A stretch of DNA of 64,000 nt from Voacanga thouarsii (GCA_026120185.1 JANUWF010002362.1:1-64000); one strand, 5' to 3'. Positions 24,550 through 36,434 are shown, counted from the first letter of the stretch. Notes: generated by a model not told the origin, from the sequence alone. Numbers and translations: made by a program.

Positions 24550-26865
24550 TGTAACACCCCGAAGCCTAGGCCCGCAAGGGCTGGGGATGTCGCCCCATCT
24601 AAAGGACAAGGGGTCTTTATAACTAGGTCACACAAAAAAATTACGGAATAAAAATAATATTTAACTTAAAAAGTTATTACAACCCAAAGAAAACTTCAAG
24701 AATAAATCCATGAATTCCGAAACAAAACCATAAATAAAATTATCCACTCTTGTCTCCCCAAAGTAATACATAGAATTAAGTGACAACAATCTCTTCCAAG
24801 GCAGACACTACTAGCTACTCATCCCCACAGCAGGATCATCCTAAAATCATGATAAAAAGGTGATGAGACAGAAATCTCAGTAAGTCCGTGTGTGCTTTGG
24901 GTGTTTAGTGAACACAGTTCGTGGATGCAAAGTGTGAAAGTTTTATAAGAGAAACATTGGCAAGCATCAAGCATTAGTCAAAATTAAGAGTGGCGTTTTG
25001 GCTTATCTAGCCGTACACAAGTAATGAAATCAACCACTCGAAAGAAAGGGATATGGGTTACCACACGTTGGGCCCCATAACCGGTCAAAATACCGACACT
25101 TTGTGCAGACTGACAAAAGTAGGTGATCGGCCTACTGGGCAAGATACTCCTCCTTCTCTATACCCAAACAACAACTGGGTGTCCATTCCAGCAAAACACA
25201 GTCACTTGACTGAAAACAAACTGCTAGCTCGGACCGGCACGACTCACTGGACTGACATTTTATCCGGAAAGGACTCAACCCTCAGAGGTGGCCACTTGTT
25301 GAGAGACTTACCCTAACCCTTCAAAGACTAGTCCTAGTAGTCCACCATTATTGAGTACTTAACAACATTTCCCACTTGGGATAAAATGAACAAAGCATTG
25401 CTCTTCATAAAACTAGTAATTTGAGGGTTTCCAAAGTTTTGGGAACAATCAGTTTTAGAAAGAGTTTTCAGTTTGGAAAATCTACTCAGTAACTTTTAAA
25501 TAATTTAAGTGTTGGAAATAAGAACAAATTCAACCCTCAATTGCCTTCAGATAAATGAGTGTCCATACACTCCACATTTAGCTTGCCATAAGGAAAACAT
25601 TTCCACGTCGATAGGTTTTATGCAGGAGCTTACCTGATTCTTGCTCACAACAACAAGGTCTCGAACAACTGACCTAACCCCACATGGGTAATACAAATCT
25701 TAATCAATTTCAAGTCACAAACCACTTCCTCAATTTTAAGTCAATTCAATTCACTACTACCATGATCCTAGTGTCCCAAGCTTTAAGATAAAATAATAAC
25801 TAAATAGGTTTATAAGCTAAGCTTAATTTGTTATTTAAAATAATTAATGATTTGGGAAGTAAATTCTAATAAGTTGAAAGTTTAAACCTTGTTAGGAAAA
25901 ATTTAGAGTTTATTTGATCAAGAGTCATAGATGGTACTAGGTAAAATAGTGATTTAATGATAGTTTAGTTGTTAGAAAATAATTTATAGCTAAAACTAGT
26001 TGAGATTAAATTTAATAAGACTTTCTTGGAAAATAATAAGTAAATCCTTAAGGGTTTTGATTTAGCAAATATTTTACTAATTATGAATCATTCTCATAAA
26101 GCTTTAGTTGATCTCTTTATTTTAAATAATATTTATTTATTTTATTTTCTAGCAAAATTATTATTTATTTCACTAAAATGTCCTTTATATATATAATTAT
26201 TCCAAATCTACCCTTCGTAGGGTTTTCCGAAAATACTAGCAATATTATTTTATTGAGTATTTTTATGCATAAAGTGAAAATTAGTTTTAGGGACATCTAG
26301 ATCATGATCAACTTTCTGTGGCCATCCTCAATCAAAAACATACACAATTCTTCAATTCATTAAATCATCCAAATCTTGCATATGGGCATAGATCTAAATT
26401 TATTAAGACATGACATAACCTTTACTAGCATAAACATGATCACGGCTTCAATATTCTAGTCATGCATATAACTCCTATTCACCAAAGGTGACATAATCCC
26501 TAGTATACTTTATCAAAAATACTACCTATGACATGCATCAAACCTAAAATCAATATACAATCAACCAAGATAAACCTTTGATGCATAAACCCCTCTTCTT
26601 CACAATCATACAATTGCTCATGCTTCAATCTCAACAATAAATATATACTCAAATCCTACCACCATTCGCCTTTTAACAACATCATCCTAGAGACATGATT
26701 CTAGAGTTTAAAAGAAAGATTGCAGGTACTTACTTGGTTGATGAATGCTTTGAAAGAGTTTAGAGTAGATCTCAACTCCTAGATGGCTAATCTTGTCCAA
26801 GAGAGGTAGTGGAAGCATGGTCATTGAAAAAGAGACCATTCGGCCAAGAGAGGAAATTTCGGGCC

Positions 26866-26907
<42 letters not shown>

Positions 26908-28847
26908 ATCATTAGTATGTTCATTCACATAAGTTCTCATTGGAGATTAAGTTTGAAGAAGACGAAGTTGATAGAGTAAGTTTACCTTGAAGATGTTCTT
27001 GACCTTCACAAAAATTTCTGGTTTTGATCCAAAGTAGCAAGATGATTTGTGGAGTTTGATGTTAATAAAGGTGTTGATGGATTCACAACATGGAGTAGAT
27101 CAAATCTGGAGATTTTCGTGAGGGTTTGAAGTGGTTTGAAGGTGTATTAGGTGAAAGAAGGTAGTAGGTGTTCTTGGTGTAGTGTGTGTGTGTGTTCTTG
27201 GTGGCTAGAGAAAATCGAGAGAGAGAGGTTGGAAGCAGCTGCCGATTTTCTGTGGGATTAAGGCTGCCGAAATTCTGTAGGGTTTAGGAGAATGTTTTCT
27301 CTGATTTGAGAGGGAAAAGAAAAGGTTAGTTGTTACAATCCTTGAAGAATATTTTTGGGAAGTGAATTTGGAAACTAAATATTCTAAGAATATCTTGATT
27401 GTTTGGACAGCTTTGAAGTCTCCTATGGCCGACTGGTTGTGTGGCTTTTCTGAGGAATTGAAGCTGGTTCTATAAGACTTATGATGGCCGAAACTAAGGG
27501 GTACAATGATGAAGAAGAATTCTGGTCAATTGAGCAAGATATCATGGATGGTTGCTAAATAAGATGGTTGGAATTTTGGAACGTAATCAAGCTAAATTGC
27601 AGGGATTTGTTGGAGAGATTTTCGGACAGCCATTGCTGCCTTTCGTCCAGAGGTTTGAGGTAAAAATGGTGCTCTGTTAAAGGTGGTTTAAGGGAGGTTT
27701 TGACAGAAGTAGGTTGGCATTTTCGGCTGGAGGAGAAATAGGAAGCAAGCTGGAAAATTTCCTGCACAACAGTTTCGCTGCCCAGGAATTTTCTGGCAGA
27801 ATTTCGTCCGCCACTTCCAGCTGAGATGCAGTGAGTTTGAAGGGGGATTTTAGGGGTATTCAAGGCTGGTTTCCATCCTTCTTCATGGAGGAGAAACATG
27901 GCTAAGGTGCTGCACAAAATCTGGAACAAAACAGCTTGGTTTTAAGCCCCCAAGGTAGCGATTTGCCCAGAATTTTTCACTGGTTTGTACAGTTCTTGAG
28001 CAGTCCGAAAATGGCAGAAATAATTCATGTTTCAAGCTAATCTTAAGGCCATTTTTCTGGCATCATTTGGTAGGAAATTTTAGCTATGAATTTCGACATT
28101 TTGAAGGTACACAAGCTGGAAAATTTCAGCTCATTCCAAGAAGGAAGGTGAACTAGTTTAAGATGAAATTTCAGCAAGCTCACTAGAGGGATTCTTCCTC
28201 TTGGAATTTCCCACAACTCTTCCATAATTTTCAGAATATAAGAAGTCTTTTACCAAGACACTTTGGTCCTAAAAGACCTCAGCACTTTACTGAATTTTCT
28301 GGAAAGAATAAGGCTAGAACATCTTGATCAAACTAAGGAGTTGAAAATTAAGAAAAACTAAAGATCAAGGGAGAATGAATTCCCTTTAAGAATTTCGAGT
28401 AGAGCAAAGGAGTGAAATGAGAATCCTCCTAACATGTCTCTCCTAGGTCATTATCACCACCTTGCTCTAGGCCCTTAAGGCCGAAACTAATCCTCCCTAA
28501 GCAAAAATGAAATTTTAATCAAACTAAAGCTTCTATGATGGAATTCGAATCCAAGACTTCAAGAATTAATTTCAAAGTTCTAACCACTACACCACAACAA
28601 CTCTTGTTGCTATTTTTACTAGAAAATTAATTCCTATTCCTTCCACAAGCTATCTCCCTATTTTCACCTCGGGCAAAAATTACCATTTTGCCCCTTTCAC
28701 ACAATACTCACCAACAAGACTTCAAAACAATAAAACTCAAATCCAAAGCACATAAAATCATATGAAAAATGTATTTAATCATGAAATAAAGCATGATATG
28801 CATCCCAACCCCCTTACTCTAAGGTTGGTTTTGACTGGGGTTTCACA
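24550..28847 (-). repeat. Element A, 3' LTR
   Basis: 4298 bp, TGTAACACCCC to GGGGTTTCACA on the plus strand. It carries the terminal hairpin module at 24569-24582, a (GA)n tract, and a minus-strand TATATATAAAGG motif near 26187-26198 that could be the core promoter. No protein is encoded; apparent ORFs at 25053-25316 and 27555-27929 recur at the same LTR offsets in the other copy and have no recognisable family. Confidence 0.9.
26868..26903. repeat. (GA)n microsatellite in element A 3' LTR
   Basis: About 18 GA units. The matching position in the 5' LTR (34427) and in solo LTR S3 (54809) also holds GA repeats of different length. Confidence 0.95.
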
Positions 28848-28860
28848 TCCTCCCCTCCTT
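28848..28860 (-). other. Polypurine tract of element A
   Basis: The minus strand reads AAGGAGGGGAGGA immediately before the 3' LTR. Element B has a nearly identical tract at 44042-44054. Confidence 0.8.
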
Positions 28861-28893
28861 AGAAGAATTTCGTCCCGAAATTCAAGCATACCA

Positions 28894-30249
28894 TTATTTC
28901 AGCCCGGGATACTTCCACTTCACCCATTTTTCTGATTCCCATGTAGCATCCTGCGTGCCATGGTGCTCCCACTGAATCTTAACTATCGGTATCTGCTTAT
29001 TCCAGAGAGTCTTGACACTTCGGTCCAATATCCGCACAGGCTTCTGCACGTAGCTCAGATCTGACTGTAACACCAATGGTTCATCATTCAATATATAACC
29101 GGGATCCGCATTATACTTCTTCAACTGTGACACATAGAACATATCGTGGATACCCGTCAAGCCATCCGGCAGGTCTAATCGGTAAGCTACCGGTCTAATC
29201 CTTTCCTTAATAAAAAATGGCCCCAAATATCTCGGATTCAACTTTTCGCCCTTCGGATGCTTCAAAATACCCCTGTTGGGTGTTAGCTTCAGAAATACAC
29301 GGTCCCCGACTTGAAATTCTAATTCTCTTCTCCGGTTGTCCGCATAGCTCTTCTGCCGGCTCTGAGCCGCCTTTAACCTCCCCCGAATCAGTTTCACTTT
29401 ATCCAACATTTCTTGGACACAGACCTCTCCGGTTTTGCTCACATGTCCATCTTCCGTCCAACTCCAATACAACGGTACCTGACACTTGCGCCCATACAAA
29501 GCCTCGTACGGTGCCATCCCAATCGAGGCCTGATAGCTGTTGTTATAAGATAGCTCGGCATACAGTACACACTCAATCCACTTATCCCCAAAATCCAGGA
29601 CACAGGCTCTCAACATATCTTCCAATATCTGGATTACCCTTTTTGACTGCCCATCAGTCTGCGGATGCGCCGTCGTACTGGATTTCAAATTCGATCCCAT
29701 TGTCTCCTGGAATTTTCCCAAAAAACGAGAAGTAAACCTCGGGTCTCGGTCTGACACTGTGCTCGACGGTACTCCATGAAGTCGGACTACTTCTCGAACA
29801 TATGTCTGAGCCAGCTTCTCCATGGAATCCCTCACATTTACCGGGATGAAGTGGGCCGACTTGGTCAGTCGATCCACCCCCACCCATATGGCATCCTTCT
29901 GGGTCTTTGACATGGGAAGTCCGGTGACGAAATCCATAGTCACCTCCTCCCACTTCCATTCCGGCACTGGCAATGGCTGTAATAACCCTGCTGCCTTCCT
30001 ATGCTCCGCTTTAACTTTCTGGCAAGTAAGGCAAGTCGACACATACTTGACCACATCTCGCTTCATTTCGGGCCACCAGTATGCTCTCTTCAAATCCTGA
30101 TACATCTTGACCTCTCCCGGATGAATGGCATACTTGATCTTGTGTGCCTATTCCAAAATCCTGTCCTTTAATTGCTGCTCCCCGGGTACACACAATCGGT
30201 CTCTGAAATGAAGAGTTCCCGCCTCATCATGACGAAATTTGCTATCCGA
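28894..30249 (-). pseudogene. Element A: integrase with chromodomain
   Basis: The longest open frame of the window (30105-28894, 403 codons), in the same frame as the RT-RNase H piece and separated from it only by stops at 30252-30250 (TGA) and 30150-30148 (TAG). Order: zinc-binding region ('IHPG...' near 30120, 'YVSTCLTCQKVKAEH' at residues 26-40); core with first Asp in 'VTMDFVTGLPMS' and second in 'VSDRDPRFTSRF'; GPY/F-like 'GPFFIKERIRPVAYRLDLP'; C-terminal chromodomain ('ILDRSVKTLWNKQIPIVKIQ', 'WEHHGTQDATWE'). The catalytic Glu, 36 residues after the second Asp, is Lys ('DGQSKRVIQ', codon 29643-29641 AAA), a GAA-to-AAA type change, so even read through the enzyme should be inactive. Confidence 0.92.
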
Positions 30250-31134
30250 TCACTTAAGTTCCTTATCCTTGAAAATTTGAAACTCGGCGTTGCTTCGCTG
30301 AGCTTCCACTATTTCTTTCTTCAAATCCGGCACCAACTTCAAATTGCTGATGACGATTCTTTTGTCTTGTACCTCCGCCCTTCTATCCAATACATCCTGA
30401 ACTACTTGCATTTCCTGCACCTTCAGTCTAGCCATTCCAACTTTTCTGCTTACGGCGTCTGCCACAACGTTGGCCTTCATGGGATGGTAGTTGATCAGGC
30501 AACGGTATTCCTCCAAGAATTCCATCCACCTTCGTTGCCTCAAGTTCAAATCCTTCTGAGTGAAGATATACTTCATACTCTTATGGTCGGTGAACACCTC
30601 GTACTCGGCTCCATACAAGTAGTGTCTCCATTTCTTTAGGGCAAACACTATAGCTGCCAGCTCCAAATCGTGAGTAGGGTAGTTCACTTCATGAGGTCGT
30701 AACTTCCGGGATGCATAAGCAATCACTTTCCTGTCTTGCATCAACACCGCTCCCAGTCCTTCTTTCGAAGCGTCGGTGTACAATGCGTAAGATTTGCCCT
30801 CCTCCGGTAGACTCAACACCGGTGTTGTCATTAGTCTCTTCTTCAGTTCTTGGAAGTTTTTCTCGCATTTTTCGTTCCACACAAACAGAACATCCTTCCT
30901 CAACAAACGGGTCATTGGCGATGCGAGCGTTGAGAATCCCTTGATAAACCTTCGGTAGTATCCAGCCAATCCCAAGAAACTTCGGATCTTGGTAATATTC
31001 CTGGGCTGCTTCCAATCTGATACCGCTTTAACCTTTGCCAGATCTACCTTAATACCCTCCTTGGTTACCATATGACCAAGGAATGCCACACTGTCTAGCC
31101 AGAATTCACACTTGCTGAACTTTGCGTACAGCTT
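30250..31134 (-). pseudogene. Element A: RT thumb and RNase H
   Basis: Homology begins at 31134 with '[18 protein letters not shown]', continues '[13 protein letters not shown]' and '[20 protein letters not shown]' (end of RT), then RNase H: '[15 protein letters not shown]', '[19 protein letters not shown]', '[20 protein letters not shown]' and '[10 protein letters not shown]'. The RNase H acidic residues are visible. There is no fingers/palm and no YVDD motif, because the frame is joined to gag at 31135-31137 by a deletion. It ends at TGA 30252-30250, in frame with the integrase. Confidence 0.9.
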
Positions 31135-31300
31135 GCCCTATTGTCACTTCAACAGGTTCTTCTGACCCTATTTCCAAATCTGGCTCACTTTCGATTCCCT
31201 GGTTGGGTGCCTGCTTTTGAGTCGTCTCAACCTCCGGTGTCACAAGTTCAGCTTCCGGAATTCTTCTGCTTGATATGGCTACACAGCGCTTGGGTGCCAT
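31106..31300 (-). pseudogene. Element A: gag N-terminal remnant
   Basis: Starts at ATG 31300-31298, 'MAPKRCVAISSRRIPEAELV', a basic start typical of gypsy gag, then a Glu-rich stretch ending 'PVEVTIGQ'. After about 55 residues the frame crosses into RT sequence out of register and stops at 31106. Capsid, zinc knuckle and protease are absent. Confidence 0.65.
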
Positions 31301-31640
31301 TTTCAACCATGCCCAGATAATGAATGTATGCATTCAAGTTTAAAACATTTTGAGCATGCATTCACATTCAGGTTTAATTAAAAGAAAATCATATATAAGT
31401 TTTTGTATAAAGAGTTGAATAAAAAATTTTCAAACCTTAGAGTACTCCAGGTACTCTTATTTGCACAAATTCGAAAATTTGATAGAAAACAGCATTAAAA
31501 ATCCTTAACATAAAAATTCACGGAAAGCGGTAAACAAATAATCATCAGAATCAAAACAACTCCTAGTCCTCTAATCCTCATCAGAACCCTCATCATTAGC
31601 CTCATACAACCAACCCCCAGAATTCTTGGAAAAATCTACC

Positions 31641-32012
31641 TCAACCCCACTGGCAAATCCCTTTGCTATCTGCCCCCGGGTCATCACTATCTGCTGCTAA
31701 ATCCACTTTGGGATTAGGAGGGTGGGGTTGAAGCTTCACTATAATCACATCATCCTCACTATCAGAGCTTATGTCTATCACCAGAATTGGAGGTGGTTCT
31801 AGGATTTGGACCACGTCCTCACTGTTATCCTCTATAAAGTCAAACTCATCATCACTACTATCCTCCATAAGGATAACCTCGACATCATTGTTATCCTCTA
31901 TAGGGACAACTGGCTGAGGGGCAGGCTGGGGAACTGGAAGGTCCTCCTGGTCTAGATAGTAAGGCGGGTGCCACAACTGCCCATTCCTTGCTGTCCTAAG
32001 CAATCTAACCAT
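31641..32012 (-). CDS. Acidic leader ORF of element A with SUMO-interaction-like motifs
   Basis: An intact 123-codon frame from ATG (32012-32010), the first ORF after the PBS and about 340 bp before the gag start. Residues 1-20 are mildly basic ('MVRLLRTARNGQLWHPPYYL'), 25-40 Pro/Val-rich, and 44-95 strongly acidic. Two segments fit the SUMO-interacting pattern of a short Val/Ile/Leu core followed by Ser/Asp/Glu: residues 44-56 'VEVILMEDSSDDE' and 76-88 'ILVIDISSDSEDD'. No catalytic domain is visible. Element B has an acidic leader ORF in the same place. Function unknown; it could be an accessory protein or simply a regulatory upstream ORF. Confidence 0.55.
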   Translation of the reverse strand: MVRLLRTARNGQLWHPPYYLDQEDLPVPQPAPQPVVPIEDNNDVEVILMEDSSDDEFDFIEDNSEDVVQILEPPPILVIDISSDSEDDVIIVKLQPHPPNPKVDLAADSDDPGADSKGICQWG

Positions 32013-32096
32013 CCTACAACATTAACAAAATAGGTTAGATAAGGTTTAAACTTAAATAAATAAATCATAAATCATCAATATTTACCTATAACCTAG

Positions 32097-32108
32097 GCTC
32101 TGATACCA
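32097..32108 (-). other. Primer-binding site of element A
   Basis: The minus strand reads TGGTATCAGAGC, an exact match to the tRNA-Met(i)-type PBS, two bases from the LTR end at 32111. The LTR terminal base pair reads CG where TG is expected (32111). Confidence 0.9.
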
Positions 32109-32110
32109 CT

Positions 32111-34424
32111 CGTAACACCCCGAAGCCTAGGCCCGCAAGGGCCGGGGATGTCGCCTCGTCCAAAGGACAAGGGGTCTTTATAACTAGGTCACACAAACAA
32201 ATTGCGAAATAAAAATAATATTTAACTTAAAAAGTTATTACAACCCAAAGAAAACTTTAAGAATAAATCCATGAATTCCAAAACAAAATCATAAATAAAA
32301 TTATCCACTCTTGTCTCCCCAAAGCAATACATAGAATTAAGTGACAACAATCTCTACCAAGGCAGACACTACTAGCTACTCATCCCCACAACAGGATCAT
32401 CCTGAAATCATGATAAAAAGGTGATGAGATAGAAATCTCAGTAAGTCCGTGTGTGCTTTGGGTGTTTAGTGAAAACAGTTCGTGGATGCAAAGTGTGAAA
32501 CTTTTATAAGAGAAACATTGGCAAGCATCAAGCATTAGTCAAAAGAAAGAGTGGCGTTTTGGCTTATCTAGCACAAGTAATGAAATCAACCACTCGAAAG
32601 AAAGGGATATGGGTTACCACACGTTGGGCCCCATAACCGGTCAGAATGCCAACACTTTGTGCAGACTGACAAAAGTAGGTAATCGGCCTACTGGGCAAGA
32701 TACTCCTCCTTCTCTATACCCAAACAACAACTGGGTGTCCATTCCAGCAAAACACAGTCACTTGACTGAAAACAAACTGCTAGCTCGGACCGGCACGACT
32801 CACTGGACTGACATTTTATCCGGAAAGGACTCAACCCTCAGAGGTGGCCACTTGCTGAGAGACTTACCCTAACCCTTCAAAGATTAGTCCTAGTAGTCTA
32901 CTCTTATTGAGTACTCAACGACATTTCCCACTTGGGGTAAAATGAACAAAGCATTGCTCTTCATAAAACTAGTAATTTGAGGGTTTCCAAAGTTTTGGGA
33001 ACAATCAGTTTTAGAAAGAGTTTTCAGTTTGGAAAATCTACTCAGTAACTTTTAAATAATTTAAGTGTTGGAAATAAGAACAAATTCAACCCTCAATTGC
33101 CTTCAGATAAATGAGTGTCCATACACTCCACATTTAGCTTGCTATAAGGAAAACATTTCCACGTCGATAGGTTTTATGCAGGAGCTTACCTGATTCTTGC
33201 TCACAACAACAAGGTCTCGAACAGCTGACCTAACCCCACATGGGTAAATCCAAATCTTAATCAATTTCAAGTCACAAACCACTTCCTCAATTTTAAGTCA
33301 ATTCAATTCACTACTACCATGATCCTAGTGTCCCAAGCTTTAAGATAAAATAATAACTAAATAGGTTTATAAGCTAAGCTTAATTTGTTATTTAAAATAA
33401 TTAATGGTTTGGGAAGTAAATTCTAATAAGTTGAAAGTTTAAACCTTGTTAGGAAAAATTTAGAGTTTATTTGATCAAGAGTCATAGATGGTACTAGGTA
33501 AAATAGTGATTTAATGATAGTTTAGTTGTTAGAAAATAATTGATAGCTAAAACTAGTTGAGATTAAATTTAATAAGCCTTTCTTGGAAAATAATAAGTAA
33601 ATCCTTAAGGGTTTTGATTTAGTAAATATTTTACTAATTATGAATCATTCTCATAAAGCTTTAGTTGATCTCTTTATTTTAAATAATATTTATTTATTTT
33701 ATTTTCTAGCAAAATTATTATTTATTTGACTAAAATGTCCTTTATATATATAACAATTCCAAATCTACCCTTCCTAGGGTTTTTTTCGAAAATACTAGCA
33801 ATATTATTTTATTGAGTATTTTATGCATAAAGTGAAAATTAGTTTTAGGGACATCTAGATCATGATCAACTTTCTATGGCCATCCTCAATCAAGAACATA
33901 CACAATTCTTCAATTCATTAAATCATCAAAATCTTGCATATAGGCATAGATCTAATTTTATTAAGACGTGACTTAACCTTTACTAGCATAAACATGATCA
34001 TGGCTTCAATATTCTAGTCATGCATATAACTCCTATTCACCAAAGGTGACATAATCTCTAGCATACTTTATCACAAATACTACCTATGACATGCATCAAA
34101 CCTCAAATCAATATACAATCAACCAAGATAAACCTTTCATGCATAAATCCCCTCTTCTTCACAATCATACAATTGCTCATGCTTCAATCTCAACAATAAA
34201 TATATACTCAAATCCTACCACCATTCGCCTTTTAACAACATCATCCTAGAGACATGATTCTAGAGTTTAAAAGAAAGATTGCAGGTACTTACTTGGTTGA
34301 TGAATGCTTTGAAAGAGTTTAGAGTAGATCTCAACTCCTAGATGGCTAATCTTGTCCAAGAGAGGTGGCGAAAGCATGGTCATGGAAAAAGAGACCATTC
34401 GGCCAAGAGAGGGAATTTCGGGCC

Positions 34425-34477
<53 letters not shown>

Positions 34478-36434
34478 AGAAGAAGAAGAAGAAGAAGAGA
34501 TCATTAGTATGTTCATTCACATAAGTTCTCATTGGAGATCAAGTTTGAAGAAGACGAAGTTGATAGAGTAAGTTTACCTTGAAGATGTTCTTGACCTTCA
34601 CAAAAATTTCTGGTTTTGATCCAAAGTAGCAAGATGATTTGTGGAGTTTGATGTTAATAATGGTGTTGATGGATTCACAGCAAAGAGTAGATCAAATCTG
34701 GAGATTTTCGTGAGGGTTTGAAGTGGTTTGAAGGTGTATTAGGTGAAAGAAGGTAGTAGGTGTTCTTGGTGTAGTGTGTGTGTTCTTGGTGGCTAGAGAA
34801 AATCGAGAGAGAGAGGTTGGAAGCCGCTGCCGATTTTCTGTGGGATTAAGGCTACCGAAATTCTGTAGGGTTTAGGAGAATGTTTTCTCTGATTTGAGAG
34901 GGAAAAGGAAAGGTTAGTTGTTACAATCCTTGAAGAATATTTTTGGGAAGTGAATTTGGAAACTAAATATTCTAAGAATATCTTGATTGTTTGGACAGCT
35001 TTGAAGTCTCCTATGGCCGATTGGTTGTGTGGCTTTTCTGAGAAATTGAAGCTGGTTCTATAAGGCTTATGATGGCCGAAACTAAGGGGTACAATGATGA
35101 AGAAGAAGTCTGGTCAATTGAGCAAGATATCATGGAAGGTTGCTAAATAAGATGGCTGGAATTTTGGAAAGTAATCAAGCTAAACTACAAGGATTTGTTG
35201 GAGAGATTTCCGGACATCCATTGCTGCCTTTCGTCTAGAGGTTTGAGGGAAAAATGGAGCTCTGTTATTGGTGGTTTAAGGGAGGTTTTGACAGAAGTAG
35301 GTTGGCATTTTCGACTGGAGGAGAAATAGGAAGCAATCTGGAAAATTTCCTGCACAACAATTACGTTGCCCAGGAATTTTCTGGCAGAATTTCGTCCGCC
35401 ACTTCCAAGCTGAGATGTAGTGAGTTTGAAGGGGGGTTTTAGGGGTATTCAAGGCTGGTTTCCATCCTTCTTCATGGAGGAGAAACATGGCTAAGGTGCT
35501 GCACAAAATCTGGAAGAAAACGCTTGGTTTTAAGCCTCCAAGGTAGCTATTTGCCCAGAATTTTTCACTGGTTTGTACAGTTCTTGAGCAGTCTGAAAAT
35601 GGCAGAAATAATTCATGTTTCAAGCTGATCTTAAGGCCATTTTTCTGGCATCATTTGGAAGGAAATTTTAGCTATGAATTTCGACATTTTGAATGTACAC
35701 AAGCTGGAAAATTTCAGCTCATTCCAAGAAGGAAGGTGAACTAGTTTAAGATGAAATTTCAGCAAGCTCACTAGAGGGATTCTTCCTCTTGGAATTTCCC
35801 ACAACTCTTCCATAATTTTCAGAATATAAGAAGTCTTTTACCAAGACACTTTGGTCCTAAAAGACCTCAGCACTTTACTGAATTTTCTAGAAAGAATAAG
35901 GCTAGAACATCTTGATCAAACTAAGGAGTTGAAAATTAAGAAAAACTAAAGATCAAGGGAGAATGAATTCCCTTTAAGAATTTCGAGTAGGGCAAAGGAG
36001 TGAAATGAGAATCCTCATAACATGTCTCTCCTAGGTCATTATCACCACCTTGCTCTAGGCCCTTAAGGCCGAAACTAATCCTCCCTAAGCAAAAATAAAA
36101 TTTTAATCAAACTAAAGCTTCTATGATGGAATTCGAACCCAAGACTTCAAGAATAAATTTCAAAGTTCTAACCACTACACCACAACAACTCTTGTTGCTA
36201 TTTTTACTAGAAAATTAATTCATAATCCTTCCACAAGCTATCTCCCTATTTTCACCTCGGGCAAAAATTACCATTTTGCCCCTCTCACACAATACTCACC
36301 AACAAGACTTCAAAACAATAAAACTCAAATCCAAAGCACATAAAATCATATGAAAATGTATTTAATCATGAAATAAAGCATGATATGCATCCCAACTCCC
36401 TTACTCTAAGGTTAGTTTTGACTGGGGTTTCACA
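32111..36434 (-). repeat. Element A, 5' LTR
   Basis: 4324 bp, colinear with 24550-28847 and a few percent different by eye. Terminal module hairpin at 32130-32143 (GGCCC-GCAA-GGGCC). It ends GGGGTTTCACA at 36434 next to gcgtc. It differs most clearly by a longer GA tract plus an added GAA tract. Confidence 0.9.
34427..34499. repeat. (GA)n(GAA)n compound microsatellite
   Basis: About 24 GA units followed by about 8 GAA units, at the same LTR position as the shorter GA run at 26868-26903. The GAA part is not present in the sister LTR. Confidence 0.95.

Larger units (their letters stand above)
24550..36434 (-). mobile_element. Chromovirus-type Ty3/gypsy element 'A', minus strand, internally deleted
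   Basis: Complete outline on the minus strand: 5' LTR (36434-32111), tRNA-Met PBS (32108-32097), acidic leader ORF, truncated gag, RT thumb-RNase H, integrase with chromodomain, polypurine tract (28860-28848), 3' LTR (28847-24550). The target duplication is acgtc (24545-24549) / gcgtc (36435-36439), one mismatch. Outside it, LTR C reads on continuously. The LTRs (4.3 kb each) exceed the 3.26-kb internal region because gag, protease and most of RT are deleted. Chromodomain and pol sequence place it near the Tekay/Del chromoviruses. LTR copies differ by a few percent by eye, so it is among the younger insertions. Confidence 0.92.

Noticed and set aside
25053..25316. 87-codon ORF present in both LTRs of element A (also 32609-32872)
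   Set aside because: Its conservation is explained by the two LTR copies being sisters. No domain is recognisable, and the aligned segment of the older solo LTR S1 (near 9290-9540) does not preserve it as an open frame.
29217..29735. 172-codon open frame on the plus strand
   Set aside because: It lies antisense to the conserved integrase of element A and has no family resemblance; it is a shadow of the GC-richer pol sequence.
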